A stretch of 64,000 nt of DNA from Gnetum montanum (lineage: Eukaryota > Streptophyta > Gnetopsida > Gnetales > Gnetaceae), in contig MNCI01033570.1 in assembly GCA_015680685.1 (NCBI GenBank), positions 1 through 64,000 on the forward strand. The letters are read 5' to 3'. A model generated the notes under the pieces. The model ran no database searches. It saw only the letters and a list, made by a program, of their open reading frames with translations, and was not told where the DNA came from. Shown piece by piece: positions 46,801 to 58,520 of this stretch. The position numbers and the translations under genes were made by a program. The first letter of the stretch is position 1; every line of letters begins with the position of its first letter.

Positions 46801-47342
46801 AAGCGACAAACAAGGTCATTATTAACTTACTCAAGAAAATGCTAGACAACAACAAGAGACGGTGGCATGAAAAGATCCTCTATGTGCTATGGGCGTATCG
46901 TACCACATGCAGAATAGCTACAGACAGTACGCCCTATAGCCTAGTCTATGGATCCGAGGTGGTGCTGCCCCTCGAATTACAAGTTCCTTCTTTGCAAATG
47001 GTCCTCTCCACGATTATAAATGAGGCTCAACACACCGAGTCTCAGATCATGGATTTGAATTCAGTAGAGGAGAAGCGAATATAGACGCTTGATACCATCA
47101 AAAAGTATCAAGATAAGCAGAGGTAGAAGCACCGTCATAATCTTCAACAACATCCTATCAAGAAGGGAGATTTGGTTCTCAAGGCCATTCGCAAACCAGT
47201 AGGCAAGTTCTCTGCAAATTGGGAAGGCCCTTTCTTGGTAGCTGATGTGTATGGCAATGGCGCATTCAAGCTAGCAGATATCAATGGCAACAAGTTACCA
47301 AATCCCGTGAATCATATATATCTGAAGCGGTACTGCATTTAG
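43864..47342 (+). pseudogene. Pol: reverse transcriptase, RNase H, second RNase H, integrase (element D)
   Basis: Opens at the predicted acceptor; first ATG 43876 (MDETLSALL). RT spans about 44300-45000 with SFMDGFSGYNQI, MPFGLKNAGATYQRAM and YVDD (44734-44745). RNase H I: about 45040-45530 (LSHAL, YNKVEHNCLVLVFTLKKCRHYL). Second RNase H: about 45625-46000 with Asp (YFDGAS), Glu (MAEYEGLL), Asp (RGDLMLV), Asp (LADALA) all present. Integrase: HHCC (HKGLCGGH ... CDTC), DDE residues present (LDIIGP; TDNGPQF; QANGQAEATNK), GPF module (NWEGPFLVADVY), end HIYLKRYCI. One-base deletion near 46577; stops at 44293, 45913, 46501 and others, several at Gln or Trp codons of A. Catalytic residues are conserved although the frame is broken. 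Confidence 0.95.
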
Positions 47343-47368
47343 CTTCATATCCAGTGTTAACATCAGGC

Positions 47369-48436
47369 ATGACAACAATCGTCCGCTACAACGCTAAACT
47401 AGAAACAATTGTCTACTATGACGCTAAACTAGCATTCGCCTCACGCATATGCCATGACGCTAAACTAGCAACAATCATCCACCACGATGTAAAACTGGCA
47501 GGTTGCAGCAGTCCGCTATGACATAAAACTGGCAGTGTTGTACAGGTCTGCCAAGACATAAGACTGACATTTCCTACACGTGTCCACCATGATGCTAAAC
47601 TGGCACCGGCTGTCCGCCAAGACATAAAACTGGCACAGGTAAGTATCCGTCTGCTGAGATGTGAAACCAGCATAGATTTGTCCCTGGGTCACGACATGAA
47701 ACTAACATCCACAGCATAGTTTGCTGAGACCATAAATCAGTTCTACCACCATCCGCTACGATGTAAAACTAGCACTTTTCAGTCCACCCAGACTTTAATC
47801 TAGGACCATGGTTTGCTGGGACTTAAAACTAGTAATGGCAGTCTACCAAGACTTAAAACTGGTACCTACAGACCGCCAACATGCGAATCAAGCGAGCGTT
47901 ATCATCTCTGTGCGGCTGCAAAAAAAATGGGGTGGGATGTTGGGATAGTCCTAGCATCGCTACCACACAGGCATTCTGATGATTCCTCAGATGTGTTGAA
48001 AGGCATGCTACTGACCGCTCGGAGATGCCATCACTACACCCATTGCAGCGGTGGCACCTCTGAGAGTTTAGTTGTGCCAACCGGAGCCCCAAAAGAGTTC
48101 TCATCAATAACAACCTTGGGGATCTCCACTCATCATCACTATCAGGCTCTGGCTTCACAGATTTACCTAGCTAGTTTTTTGCATAACCAGTCAGGTGCAC
48201 TGAGTCTGATGTTCTTTGGTGGCGATATGCTAGGCCGAGCATCAACATTGAAGACCCTAGCCTTTGGCTATGGTTCCTCATCCATGGCCCGCTCACTTAG
48301 TCTCACCTCAAACGGTACTTGTTTCAACAACCTCTCCAGTGATTCGACTGAGCAATGGTGTCCTCTATTTTCTTCTTTTGTTGTAGGTTACTTGCTACGG
48401 GGATGTCGTTCAAAGGTGCGTTCATCTGAGCGGTGA
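47369..48436 (+). pseudogene. 3' ORF downstream of integrase, element D
   Basis: A 356-codon frame starting 27 bases after the pol stop, ATG homologous to that in A. Three in-frame stops: TGA where A has CGA, TAG where A has CGG, and TAG where A has TGG. The N-terminal half consists of diverged repeats (IVRYNAKLE, VYYDAKLA, ICHDAKLA, IHHDVKLA, VRQDIKLA). The C-terminal half shares GGTSESL, PTGAP, ASQIYLA and EQWCPLFS with A. In 62 codons aligned by hand (48055-48250) changes fall 14, 13 and 21 at codon positions 1, 2 and 3: weak support for coding. No family recognised; the antisense frame is also partly open. Confidence 0.62.
47376..47880 (+). repeat. Degenerate tandem repeat with TAAACTGGCA core (element D)
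   Basis: About 14 units of 25-50 bases, core YCCRCYATGACRTAAAACTG followed by GCA. The TAAAACTRG core is shared with the block after protease (38985-39130). Confidence 0.88.
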
Positions 48437-49082
48437 AGTACAGACAACATTTTGAGATGACCGCTTAAGTTAACCTGTCCACCCAGGAGTGCATCCCTAT
48501 TTTCCTCATAATCCTACCTCTCGCCCTTATTACCTTCCTTAACTATCTCATTTGTTTCCCCTTACGCAAAATGTGAATACATAGCATACTCTTTCCGCAT
48601 CTGCATTACAATCAAGTCCATAAACTAGCGTAACGTAACTCGCCTATTGGATGCCAAAAAAAAAATTTGTGGGGTCGGCAAAATGGATGAAACAAGACTC
48701 ATCCAGGCCACGCAGATGCAACACAATTCATGTATGCAAGCCCCTTCATCTACAACATAATGGCATAACTCCATGCAAACGCAATCGCAGGAGAAGGCCT
48801 AAGTGCTTATGCATGAAAAAACTATACTCACTCATTTGAGTCTTCCCCAAACCTCATTTGAGTCTTCCCCGAACCTCACTTGAGTCTTCCCCGAACCTAT
48901 TTCCTCTTACCTCTGTAATAATTTCCTCCCATGCCATTTTATCTTCTATTTCCCTCATTTCTGCACTTCTGCTTTGACAAGGCGACACTTGAGTAACCAT
49001 TGATGAACACTATTGGTACTTTTACCCATCCGGTGTTTCGTATTCTTTGTCGACGTCTTTCGGGCAAGCCCTTTAAACTTCA
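48437..49082 (+). other. 3' spacer of element D with a 22-bp triplication
   Basis: Three consecutive copies of CATTTGAGTCTTCCCCGAAC followed by CT at 48833-48854, 48855-48876 and 48877-48898, differing at one or two bases. The rest has no feature. Confidence 0.8.
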
Positions 49083-49097
49083 ACAAAGAGGGGCCAT
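49083..49097 (+). other. Polypurine tract of element D
   Basis: ACAAAGAGGGGCCAT directly before the 3' LTR; identical in A. Confidence 0.88.
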
Positions 49098-50653
49098 TGA
49101 AACACCATAGAAATTGTGAATCGGCCTAAGGCGTAGATTCATGATTCGGGCGAAAGTTTGCAACAAAAATCCAGAAGATAGAACAAGGCAAAAAGACGTG
49201 CAGCATCAAGTCTCCAAGTTTCTTACAAATTTCAACCTTACTTTGTTTTCTCTCTTTACGCTACGTTATGCAACGTAGCATAATGTCACTCAGCGTAACT
49301 CTGTTTAACATAGCCGGATATCAGGAACACTTGTCGCATATTCCACCAAGTCTTTTGTTCAGGCCCGAGTTTACGCTCCATTACGCAGAGAAACGTAATG
49401 AGCTTTGAGAAAGCCAAAGTCAGAGTCTAAAGAAGCGTGGCAGATTGGTTTCTTCTTTTTTGCGGAATGGTTAATTTATGCTCATTACGCTACGTAGCAT
49501 AGACAAGCTTAATTTATTGTAAAGTTGATCATTTTTATTCTCTATTACGCTTTGCGGCGTGAATGAGCGTAAAACAGCTTGAATCAACTACTTCCATGCT
49601 CTATTACGCTCTGCCATGCAACGTAGCGTAAAAAAGAGTAATACTGCATAAAGCTGACTAAAGAAGTACCAGATACACACCTGCTATCCACATGCATAAT
49701 ACGCTGATGAGTGTATTGTGCGTAATCATGAAGTGGCTTCAGCGGAAGTGGTCGACAGCGTACTTTACTCCCCTTCCCAAAAACATGATGCAACATGATC
49801 AGTTTTCAACATAAAGTCTACCAAGTCAACGGTATTTTGAAGGTTTGAGACACGTGTCATCAGGGCTGTGCCTTCTCCATGTACTACCGAACCTATAAAT
49901 ACTCTAGTTGGTGAAAGGATCATGATCATCTTGGGCTCTTTTGGTAGCATCACCTTTTAGCAGAGACAGAAGGCATTTGCTTGATCATTGGCAGCAGGAG
50001 CGATCAGTCCTTTGGCAAAAATACAGTTCTTTCCATTGGTGATCATTGGCAGTTTTGAGTAGAGACTACCCAAGGCAAAGGAAGCATATCAGAGATTGAG
50101 AGATCGTCTGGTGTAGTTGACAAGATCTATTGATCAGAAATAGTTGATCGATAGACATCCAGGCTTGACCATCCTTGCATCCCATCTTTGGCTTACGAGG
50201 TAGACCGAGCTTCATTCTGTACTCCTTGTTGAACAATTTTCTTGTTATTTTGTGTATGCTTTGCACAAGATAAGCAGAGTTCACTATTGGAACTTTGTAT
50301 ACAATATACTCAGTCTTTGGGTTAGAACATAGATCTCGGAATTGTGCATCCATCTTAAATCCGATCCTCCTTGTCGCGTTGACATTGTCGTTATTTCAAT
50401 TCATTTACATCATTTTCTACTCCTTTTATGATTCATCGAATCAAATTTTTTTGTGAAATATCTATATAATATACATATTATCATAATATTCATCAATTTA
50501 CTAATTAAGTAAGTCCCTGTTTGATCGACAAGACCGTTCAGGACACCGCGAATTCGTTTTCTCTAGCACGGTCCTCGCACGGATCCATGGTTAAGACTGT
50601 GTACACGGGTTTCGTTCGGTATTTTTCAACGATCGATGTTTTCCGTCATTACA
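49098..50653 (+). repeat. 3' LTR of element D (1,556 bp)
   Basis: TGAAACACCATAG ... CATTACA. TATA box at 49894-49901. Compared with the 5' LTR it has mostly transitions and small indels. Confidence 0.95.
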
Positions 50654-50658
50654 ACAAG
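50654..50658 (+). repeat. Target-site duplication of element D, right
   Basis: ACAAG; matches 33163-33167. Confidence 0.95.
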
Positions 50659-53448
50659 CACCCATGCATGGGAAGGGGATGAGGTGTGCAAGCACCAGAG
50701 CATGCCGAGGGCTCTCATACAACTAGGCCCTTCCACGAAAGACCTAACGTGGAATCTATTCATCAGATTCCCAAAGAGGAGATTCCCGATGGACAATCGC
50801 TCAGGGATGAGACTCTTGGGATAGCACCACAGCTTGAGGTCACCCTGACCCAAGCCTGCCTTGATGCTATCATGCCATGTGAGATGCAACGCATGGTCAT
50901 TCAAGAGCTAAATTTTGGACCATTCCTTGAGAACGCACTAGAAGAAGTGAGGCTCCAACTATAGAACTCTCCGATGTGGCCAATCATCACAACTAGTGGT
51001 GAATGGTACTTAGGAGAAACTTATCTCTTCTGGACAAATTGGCAACTACGGTCTAGAGTAAGAATCAAAGACATTTATGTCTCTTACTCTTCAGAGGCAA
51101 TAGCGTAGGCTCTGGGGTTACCTGAAACTAGGACAGATGTGGTGGAAATTCCAAAGTAGGTTGATCCAGAGGTAAAGGCAGAATGGACCAAATAGTGCTA
51201 TGGGGTAGAGTGCAAGGAATTCAGCTCCTTGACCATGATAGAGAGAGTGTACTCAAAGATCATGTCTTACCACTTGAACCAAATGGTAAGACCTAGTAAA
51301 ATCACAGCCTTCTCCACTCGTGCGTGTGCTACCTTGAGTGGGAAATTCTCAGTGAGTCTTCCACAACTACTATTTTTGGAGATTGAAAAGAGGTTCACTG
51401 AGAATGAACGTGGAAGATGAGATCTTCCCTTTCCCTACCTAATCCAAAAGTTGTGCAAATAGGTAGGGATAGCACGATATTCTAATGATGTAGTCCAACG
51501 TGCCCCAATTGCCTCATGGCAAGAGATGATGAAAGATAAAACTCCTACCACCACATAGACAGAGGAAGAGTAGCAACCACCTCCACCACCTACATAAACA
51601 ATGTAGCTGGGCTTGCAAACCATGGTAGAATACATCTGTGAGATCCAGGAAATGCTCTTAAGCCAACAAGAGTAATCTGAAAGGATTGGTGGAGGAGAAG
51701 ACCCTTCGGTCTATCGCCCTGCCATGAGCCACCTGGAGCAAGTGGTTCAATCAGTTAGCTTGCTTGAAAGGGTAGGTCTGATATTCTCCACCACCGAAGC
51801 ACAAGTTTCAACCAGAATAGATCCAAGCATTTGAGATGTATCAATCTCAACCCAACAGTTATTCCCTGAAATCTCAGGGAATGATGTTACCTTCTCAGTA
51901 CGCTTGGAAGATGGTGAAGAGGCGACTGTCCTGGTAATGCAACACTAGGGATAGGAAGTTGCAGTCGAAGTGGTTGCTGATAAAATTGCTAAGGCTCTCA
52001 ATGCACTGGCAACACCTGTACCAAACATTCATGGACTACAAGATGTACAGGTATCTACAGGAACTTCATGTAGCAAGATTGATGTAGCCCAACATGAAGA
52101 GTTGTTGGACCGACTGGTGGGAATCGGGCAACTGCTCCCAAATGTCTTCGACCTTCTAGACAACATTATTGCAACCCAGTCGGAGCTGCTCTCGACAAGG
52201 GGAAAGAGCCTCATTTTAGAAGGGCAACTTGAAGTTGCTCAAGATGCTTGTCAACGCTTGGCAACGAAAGTAGCCCAATTAAGAGCCCAACTTGCCTATC
52301 CAGCAATTCTCCACCGTGAAATCACAAGAGATCAATAGGTTTAAACTAAACTTCAAATAGTTGAGGATGAGCAAGAGACGGCAATCTTCGATAAGTCCTT
52401 GACAGACCTTCAAGCATATACTCTAAGCAAGGACTTGATGGTGGTTCACCAGGAGAACGTCCGACTGATTGCAGAGGTTCATTGCCTACACAATGTTGGT
52501 GTAGAAAATGAACATATGAAAAATTTTATCCACCAATATTAAGAAGAACTAGCCAGGGTGAATGCTGATAAAAGAAGGTTGGCTATTGAAAATCAAAATC
52601 TATCAATGGAGGAGGTTTGGGAATTGCGACAGAAGTCTGCAATTGAAATTTTTGCTAGGAAGAATGAGGCCCTGAAATTCAAAAAAGTTAAAAATCATTA
52701 CAGGGACTAAGTGGGATTGTAGAAGGAGGTAAATGAGAAGCATATTCAAGTCACCAAAGCCAAGATGAACCAAGTGCTGTAGAAGCTCCAAGAGGGAGGT
52801 AATATATGGCAATCTATCTTCAATGGGTTGAATGACTACAATCAAGTTGAAATCCACCTTAAGGAGTTGGAGATTGAGGAGATGACAGAATATATGGAGT
52901 TTGCCAACCTTTGATATGAAAACCTGGCTATGCTCATAGCCAGGAGACTAGGGTTAGAGTTAGAAAAGCAAGTGGTTTCCTCGTATTCCCTATATAAGGG
53001 TGAGTTCCAGGCACATACATCAACAAAGCAGAAGCTGGAAATGACAAATGCAGAACTCAAGGTTCTCTGCACAAGCTTTGAAGGATAACGTATAGTCACA
53101 GAGGACCTGGCTTGTAGAATGAATGACTACCAGCAGCTACAGGAATCAATATGAGCATTCAACATCGAACACAAGTAGTTAGTAGCCTAGTTTGTCAACC
53201 TGAAAGAACTCCTTCCGGTGCTACCATGCGCTTGGGAAGTTCCAGTTCCAACACACATTGGAGAAGTTGCATAGACTGTGAATGGCCCTAGAAGGAAAGA
53301 AGAAAATATGAGGGCTCTCTTGGTGGCTTTCTAGCTACCTCCAAAAGTTGCAGTTACTGCAAGGCAACTGTCATCCATGCTACCACCAATGCATAGGCCA
53401 GAAGCTGGAGAAGGTCCATCAGAACCACCGCCCCTAGGGATAGTGTGA
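50659..53448 (+). pseudogene. Element C ORF, codons 20-949 (after D)
   Basis: Continues the 33111 frame with no frameshift over 930 codons to TGA at 53446-53448, but with about 28 in-frame stops (mostly TAG). The first third has a globular part (MWPIITTSGEWYLGETYLFW; SSLTMIERVYSKIMSYH; DLPFPYLIQKLCK) that recalls the 'putative plant transposon protein' domain found in Athila-type and non-autonomous elements; this is a tentative match. A Pro-rich linker follows (PPPPPT near 51575), then a long region with the composition of coiled coils (52090-53100; many Glu, Gln, Lys, Leu) and a Pro-rich tail. No zinc finger, protease or polymerase motif. Role unknown; possibly the product that lets a non-autonomous element use another's machinery. 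Confidence 0.72.
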
Positions 53449-53688
53449 TCTTCTCCAGCAATTTTGTGCATCATCCTACATAGCAGAGGCTACAGGACTA
53501 GCGAGGTGTTCAATTTTAATCCTAAACACCGTCATTTTTGTAACTTGTCCTCCTCTATAACTCAGGCACTTGGTCAAATTCATGTTGTGTCATGTTTGTG
53601 TTTTAGTTATGTGTGTTGTAAATAAGAATCCATACCTTCCAAATTGTAAAGTAACTCAAGGATAATTTTTTGCTCAATCATGGGGGTA
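53449..53688 (+). other. 3' UTR and polypurine tract of element C
   Basis: Short non-coding tail; ATCATGGGGGTA at 53677-53688 precedes the LTR and is the likely polypurine tract. Confidence 0.7.
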
Positions 53689-54600
53689 TGATGAAGTGTC
53701 ATTTAGTCAATGCATCAACTTGGCTGTGTATATGGGGCCACGTATACACGGCTGTGTCGATGCAGGCCCATCAACGTAGCCTTCCTGCATTGATGTGGCC
53801 CCTTTTATGTAGCCGCCTATCCTAGCCTATAAATAAGAGGGCCTTCCACCTCATTTAGGCACCTTTCAGTTAGTTGTAGTGAATCTCTTACAATTTGTTC
53901 CTACAAGAGATAATATATTTTCCAAGTGCCCACACCAGGTGTAAGAAAAGTGATCAGCTCTTTATTCGAGTGTTGATGTATCTAAGCCCATTGACATGAT
54001 GGAAATAAAGATGAACTATTCAAGCATTCCTTGCAGCATTTTGACTTAGTTATTTTATGCATTTAATAGTTTAATATGTTTATGCTTTATTAGTTACTTG
54101 GTAATTACTTAAGTTTTTGTTATTATGATTTCAATCGCTATTGTTCATTCGTAGTTCATAAAGGCCATAAGTATGACCATCTCGAACGTAACTCAAACAC
54201 TTGGTAAACCCAGTGATGCTTAACATCTGGTAACCCAGAAGTGTGAGGAGATGCTTAGAACATTCTCAAAAGATGGGACCAGATACTTATGTTAGGAGTA
54301 GTTAAGATTTCGATTAAGATAATCTTAGATTAATTAATATTCTAGCCTTACTTTCCAAGATAATTAGCTGCTAAAAAGATAATTAAAAAGTTATAAAAAT
54401 AATTAGCCTTAGTCTCACTTAATCATCGTAAACAGAACCTCACAAGTGAGATTAAGATGAAAATTACCGTTCTAACCCAAGGTTTCAATGGTTAGAGTTT
54501 GGTGTATGTTAAGTGCTTACAGTCTATGGATTTCAACTGGGTCACGCGTGAATGCTCGTGATTCGTATGGTTGGGTGTAGGGGTACCTAGCCATTCATCA
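53689..54600 (+). repeat. 3' LTR of element C (912 bp)
   Basis: TGATGAAGTGTC ... CCATTCATCA, with TATA box at 53828-53835; pairs with 30429-31326. Confidence 0.93.
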
Positions 54601-54605
54601 ATGGG
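54601..54605 (+). repeat. Target-site duplication of element C, right
   Basis: ATGGG; matches 30424-30428. Confidence 0.93.
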
Positions 54606-57600
54606 GTAGGCTCCTCAACCCTCTTCTCCTCATATTTACCCTATAATGTTTGGGTCAATGCTTATTATAGCCACTCAGTAAGCATAACATGTGCCTCAAT
54701 TAGCCTCTTTGTTCTTCATGTCTTTTGTAATGCAACCTTGATTTGCATAGCTATCACTTGTGGTATTCACAATAACTTCCACCTTCTCCATACTAATGAG
54801 CTCCTTAATGGGAATCCAAGTGACCCAAGTATCACTTACATCATTTGCCCCCTTTGTCCTTGAAATCCCAACATAAACCCTATTCTCATTATTTAGTCCC
54901 CTTGCAACAATGATTACTCAACCTTTGCCATCCTTACCATTATCTATCATGAGGCCACAAGCCTTCCAACTTACACCACCATCATTTGTACAAACTCCAA
55001 AACTAGCTAGAGTATTTTAAGACTTGGATTAGGCCTTCCAAATGATCCAAGACCTTATGGAAGAGTTATGTAAACTTAAAGCTTTAACTAAATAGATAGT
55101 CAAGATAATGGACCTTTATCAAGATGATTCAATTAGTCCAACTATCCCACAAATAACTCTTCCCTCATGTATTCCCATACCATAGTTCACCAAGTACAAA
55201 GGTAATAGTGACTCCAACACTCACCTCACCACCTTCCATTCTAAGTGATTGTTGCTACAAGTGTGGCTCCACATCATAATGCAAATATTCCCTATGTCTC
55301 TTATCAAGAAAGATTTAAACTAGTATCATCCATTACCAATAGGATCTATCACCTTACTAGAAGACTTGATATCATAGTTTGTAAATCATTTCAAGTATAA
55401 ATTGAAGCTAGATACCATCCTTGACCAATTGATGAAAATAAAATAGGAGCTCCTTGAACCTGTTTAGAAGTTTATCCAACAATGGAATACTTAATGGGAT
55501 TTCTAAACCTATAGCCAAAGTTCACCTTTTGACCATCTTGAAGGAGGCATTCAATGATTTCATTAAGTATAAGCTATATTACTTAGCCTTGCGATACCAT
55601 AGTTAAGATTTCTCATTGGATAAGAGCATAGAGGACACTGCTGAGGCTAGCCATGACCCCACCTATGTAGCATACAAAACCCAACATACATAGAACCATG
55701 GCCACTATGGCAAAAAAAAAAAAACAAGACTACACAAGGGTCAAAAATAAATAAACCCAAGGCCCCTATCACAACCAACTAACCATTGACATAAAGGATC
55801 TCTACATGAAACAACATAAGGCCTAGCTTTGAGAGGAAAGATTAGCTAAAGTATATCAAATTACCCTTCTCCTTGACCATTTTCTTAAGAGTGGTTGAAT
55901 CCAATATAAGTAGATGACTAAGAATGCCCGTAAGAGGTATGATCAATTATGAAAAATTGAAAAGGGTCCTACTCTAGCAACCAATGATTACCCACTTGTG
56001 CTTAAGTGTTTCAAGCTTGACCTTTTCTACAACTATCATCAACTACCAGGTCATGATACCAACTTCTTCCTAGCCTTGATGGATGACCTGTGGAAGATGA
56101 TAGACAATGGAGAGCTAGTGCTTAATGCATCTAACTTGGTTAGGCCACAAAACTAGTCAATGTAGATCTAAAAAGATTCATTGAATGTAAATAATGGTGT
56201 TTAACATAAGTAATAATATAAGGCCTACACAATAACCATTCATGATTCAAGTACCTCCTTGTAATGAAAAGGGCCTTTTAACTTCATCTCATTTAGGGAT
56301 TCCTTTTATTGTAAGGATACCATCATTGATGTCTTTCAAAGAGTCATTCATCATTAGAGTTTTCCCACCCACTACAACCAAACAACATCTTACCATGGTG
56401 GCTAATGTAATGACTTCTTCATAGCCCAACAACAAGAAATCACTAACCAAACAATGCAAGAAGTCTACACTGAAGCCCAAAGCCAAAGAGAACAAGAAAG
56501 CTAAGGCATGAAAGGAAGTGGGACCACTGAATTTCACCCCTATTTCATCCATTCCTATAAGCTCCAATGCTTAAAATGCTTCAACTAGTGAACCAAGGGA
56601 GGAAAATAAGCCACAAGGGAAGAGGAAAGAGGCCAAGATGCAAATCTTGGAACACGAATTTTGCATCCTGGGGTGAATGAAGAAAGTTAAGTCAATAAGA
56701 TTGAAAAGCCAAAAACCAATGAAAAGGACTTCCTCAACACCATGAAATAGGTTAAATATTATTTGAAATAGAAGAACACATCTATTAGCCTGTATGACCT
56801 AGTGATGACTTCCTCCACTAATCGTGAAGTCTTAGTAAAGATGTTGACTTCAATTCCTACTAGTAAGAACATCCCTATAAATGAAGATTACATCCACATA
56901 GTGATGATACCACCCTCACCTAGGGAAGTAATGAAGTCAACCACACTAGTATTTCATGATAGAGAAGTCAAAGCCAACCCCTAGGATGGTGAAATAAGGA
57001 GGGTCCTTCTCTTCGTAATAATAAGGATTGGGCAAAACAAGGTGCATAGGGTGCACATTGATGATAGAACATCCACTAACATTATATCTTATAATAGTGT
57101 TTAATGGTTATGCCTAATAGAACACATGAAAAATACCTCTACTTCTACTCTTAAATCCTTTTAATGAATCTTGAGTTGCAATAAAGGGTTCTATTACCTT
57201 GGACTTCGTAGTGGGAGAATAATTTTCCACAATAGCCAACTTCTTGATGATGAAAGAGACACCAAGATTTAATATCATCATGGGGAGGTCCTAGCTAGCT
57301 TAATTGTAAGCATTTTCTCCTTCATCCATCAATAAATTCACTTGCCTTATGAGGAAGGTGAAATAAGAACTCATGGTAATAACACAGTCCCCTTAGTGGT
57401 CAACAACATCAATGTAAAGGAAGGATTCAAAGTGGAGTTTTAGAAAGCAACACCTACTCTCAAGGATGAAGTCAAGAAGTTTGATATAGTGGATGAGGCC
57501 AAAATTGATAACAATGAGATCATAGATGCATCATGGGAAGAGCTCCCCTTCAAAATGATTAGCGAGGAAAATAGGGAGTACAAAATTATACAATGGAGAT

Positions 57601-57650
57601 CCTATACCTTTCCTAATATTTCAATGATTAGGAAACAATTGCACAATTGA
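54606..57650 (+). pseudogene. Gag-protease of element B (3' of the C insertion)
   Basis: Resumes exactly where 30423 stops; the uninterrupted version of this junction can be seen in F near 60600. Many stops and frameshifts. Visible: Retrotrans_gag region (55080-55650; FQMIQDLMEELCKLKA-like, YQDDSISPTIPQ), zinc-knuckle region (FYNYHQLPGHDTNFFLALMD near 56030), linker, protease (about 57040-57300) with VHIDDRTSTNII in place of HVDDGAATNVI, and the tail ISMIRKQLHN to TGA at 57648-57650. Confidence 0.87.
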
Positions 57651-58520
57651 GAATATCCCCTACTTGCTTCTCCCTATGTCAATAATAGTGTGACCTTTCC
57701 TTATTACCTTTTTATTCTAATTAGAACTTTTATTTACATGTATCACATATCCTTTTTCTTTACCATATCTTGTCTTGTTTTAGCTTTGCCTCCCACATAG
57801 TTTACGACTTGTGATTATTTATGATTTACCTTTTAAAACATAAAATACCTCAAAAATTTTAAAACTTGAAAAGCCATAAACACTTGAAAAGCATAAAAAA
57901 AAATCCTATAAAAATATTTTTTTGTGATATAATAAGACCTAAAACTAGCAACCCATGGCCTACCAAGGCCTAAAATTTACAATGCATGGCCTACGAAGGC
58001 CTTACACTAGTGGCTTGCCAAGGTCTTAAATTGACAAATCATTTGTGACCTTTCTATTCCTTGTTTTCATTATAGTCATTATACCTTAGTTTATATTTTG
58101 TCTACCTAATTACTTTACACTCTATGTGTTGCAAATATTTTTGCTTATAGCCTTATGTTTCATCAATGTAGCCTTGTATCACCAATAAACCTAAAAACAC
58201 ATAAGATGAATAAAAATACAAATGCTTGAACATATAAGCAAAATTAAAAATTAAAAATTAAAAATAATTATAAGCAAAGCATTTTTAACCCATATACATA
58301 GTCACAAAATGTAACAAAAGTTTAAACAATAATTACATATGAAATAAATAAGAGTCTAATAGCCATGGCTACATTGGGTAGCAATAAAATAAGTAAAAAT
58401 AAATGATCTCATAATAACCAATGGCTAAAAATAGCAAATGAGCATGAAACATAATATAATAATAATAACATAATAACAACAACAATATGAATAGCTAAAG
58501 GCATGATCAAATTGGTAGAA
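57651..58520 (+). repeat. Post-protease spacer with GGCC/TAAACTAG repeat, element B
   Basis: Repeat units at 57945-58045 (GCATGGCCTACGAAGGCCTT-type with TAAAACTAG). The rest (58046-58520) is AT-rich with no feature. Confidence 0.78.

Larger units (their letters stand above)
33168..50653 (+). mobile_element. Tat-lineage LTR retrotransposon D (17,486 bp, complete)
   Basis: Both LTRs, PBS, PPT and a perfect ACAAG duplication are present. Internal order: gag-pro (34958-38757), GGCC repeat block (38985-39130), antisense gene (39325-43386, minus), pol with RT, two RNase H domains and integrase (43864-47342), 3' ORF (47369-48436). The second RNase H is the Tat-lineage hallmark. Over the first ~300 LTR bases I count about 20 differences, mostly transitions, so the insertion is not recent, and each frame carries stops. 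Confidence 0.96.
30429..54600 (+). mobile_element. Non-autonomous LTR retrotransposon C, split by element D
   Basis: LTRs at 30429-31326 and 53689-54600, perfect 5-bp duplication ATGGG, and a polypurine tract before the 3' LTR. Without D its own length is about 6.7 kb. The internal region codes for one protein frame of 949 codons and nothing resembling gag, protease, RT or integrase, so it would depend on proteins from other elements. LTR divergence by eye is about 10-12%, more than for D, as expected for the host of the insertion. Confidence 0.93.
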
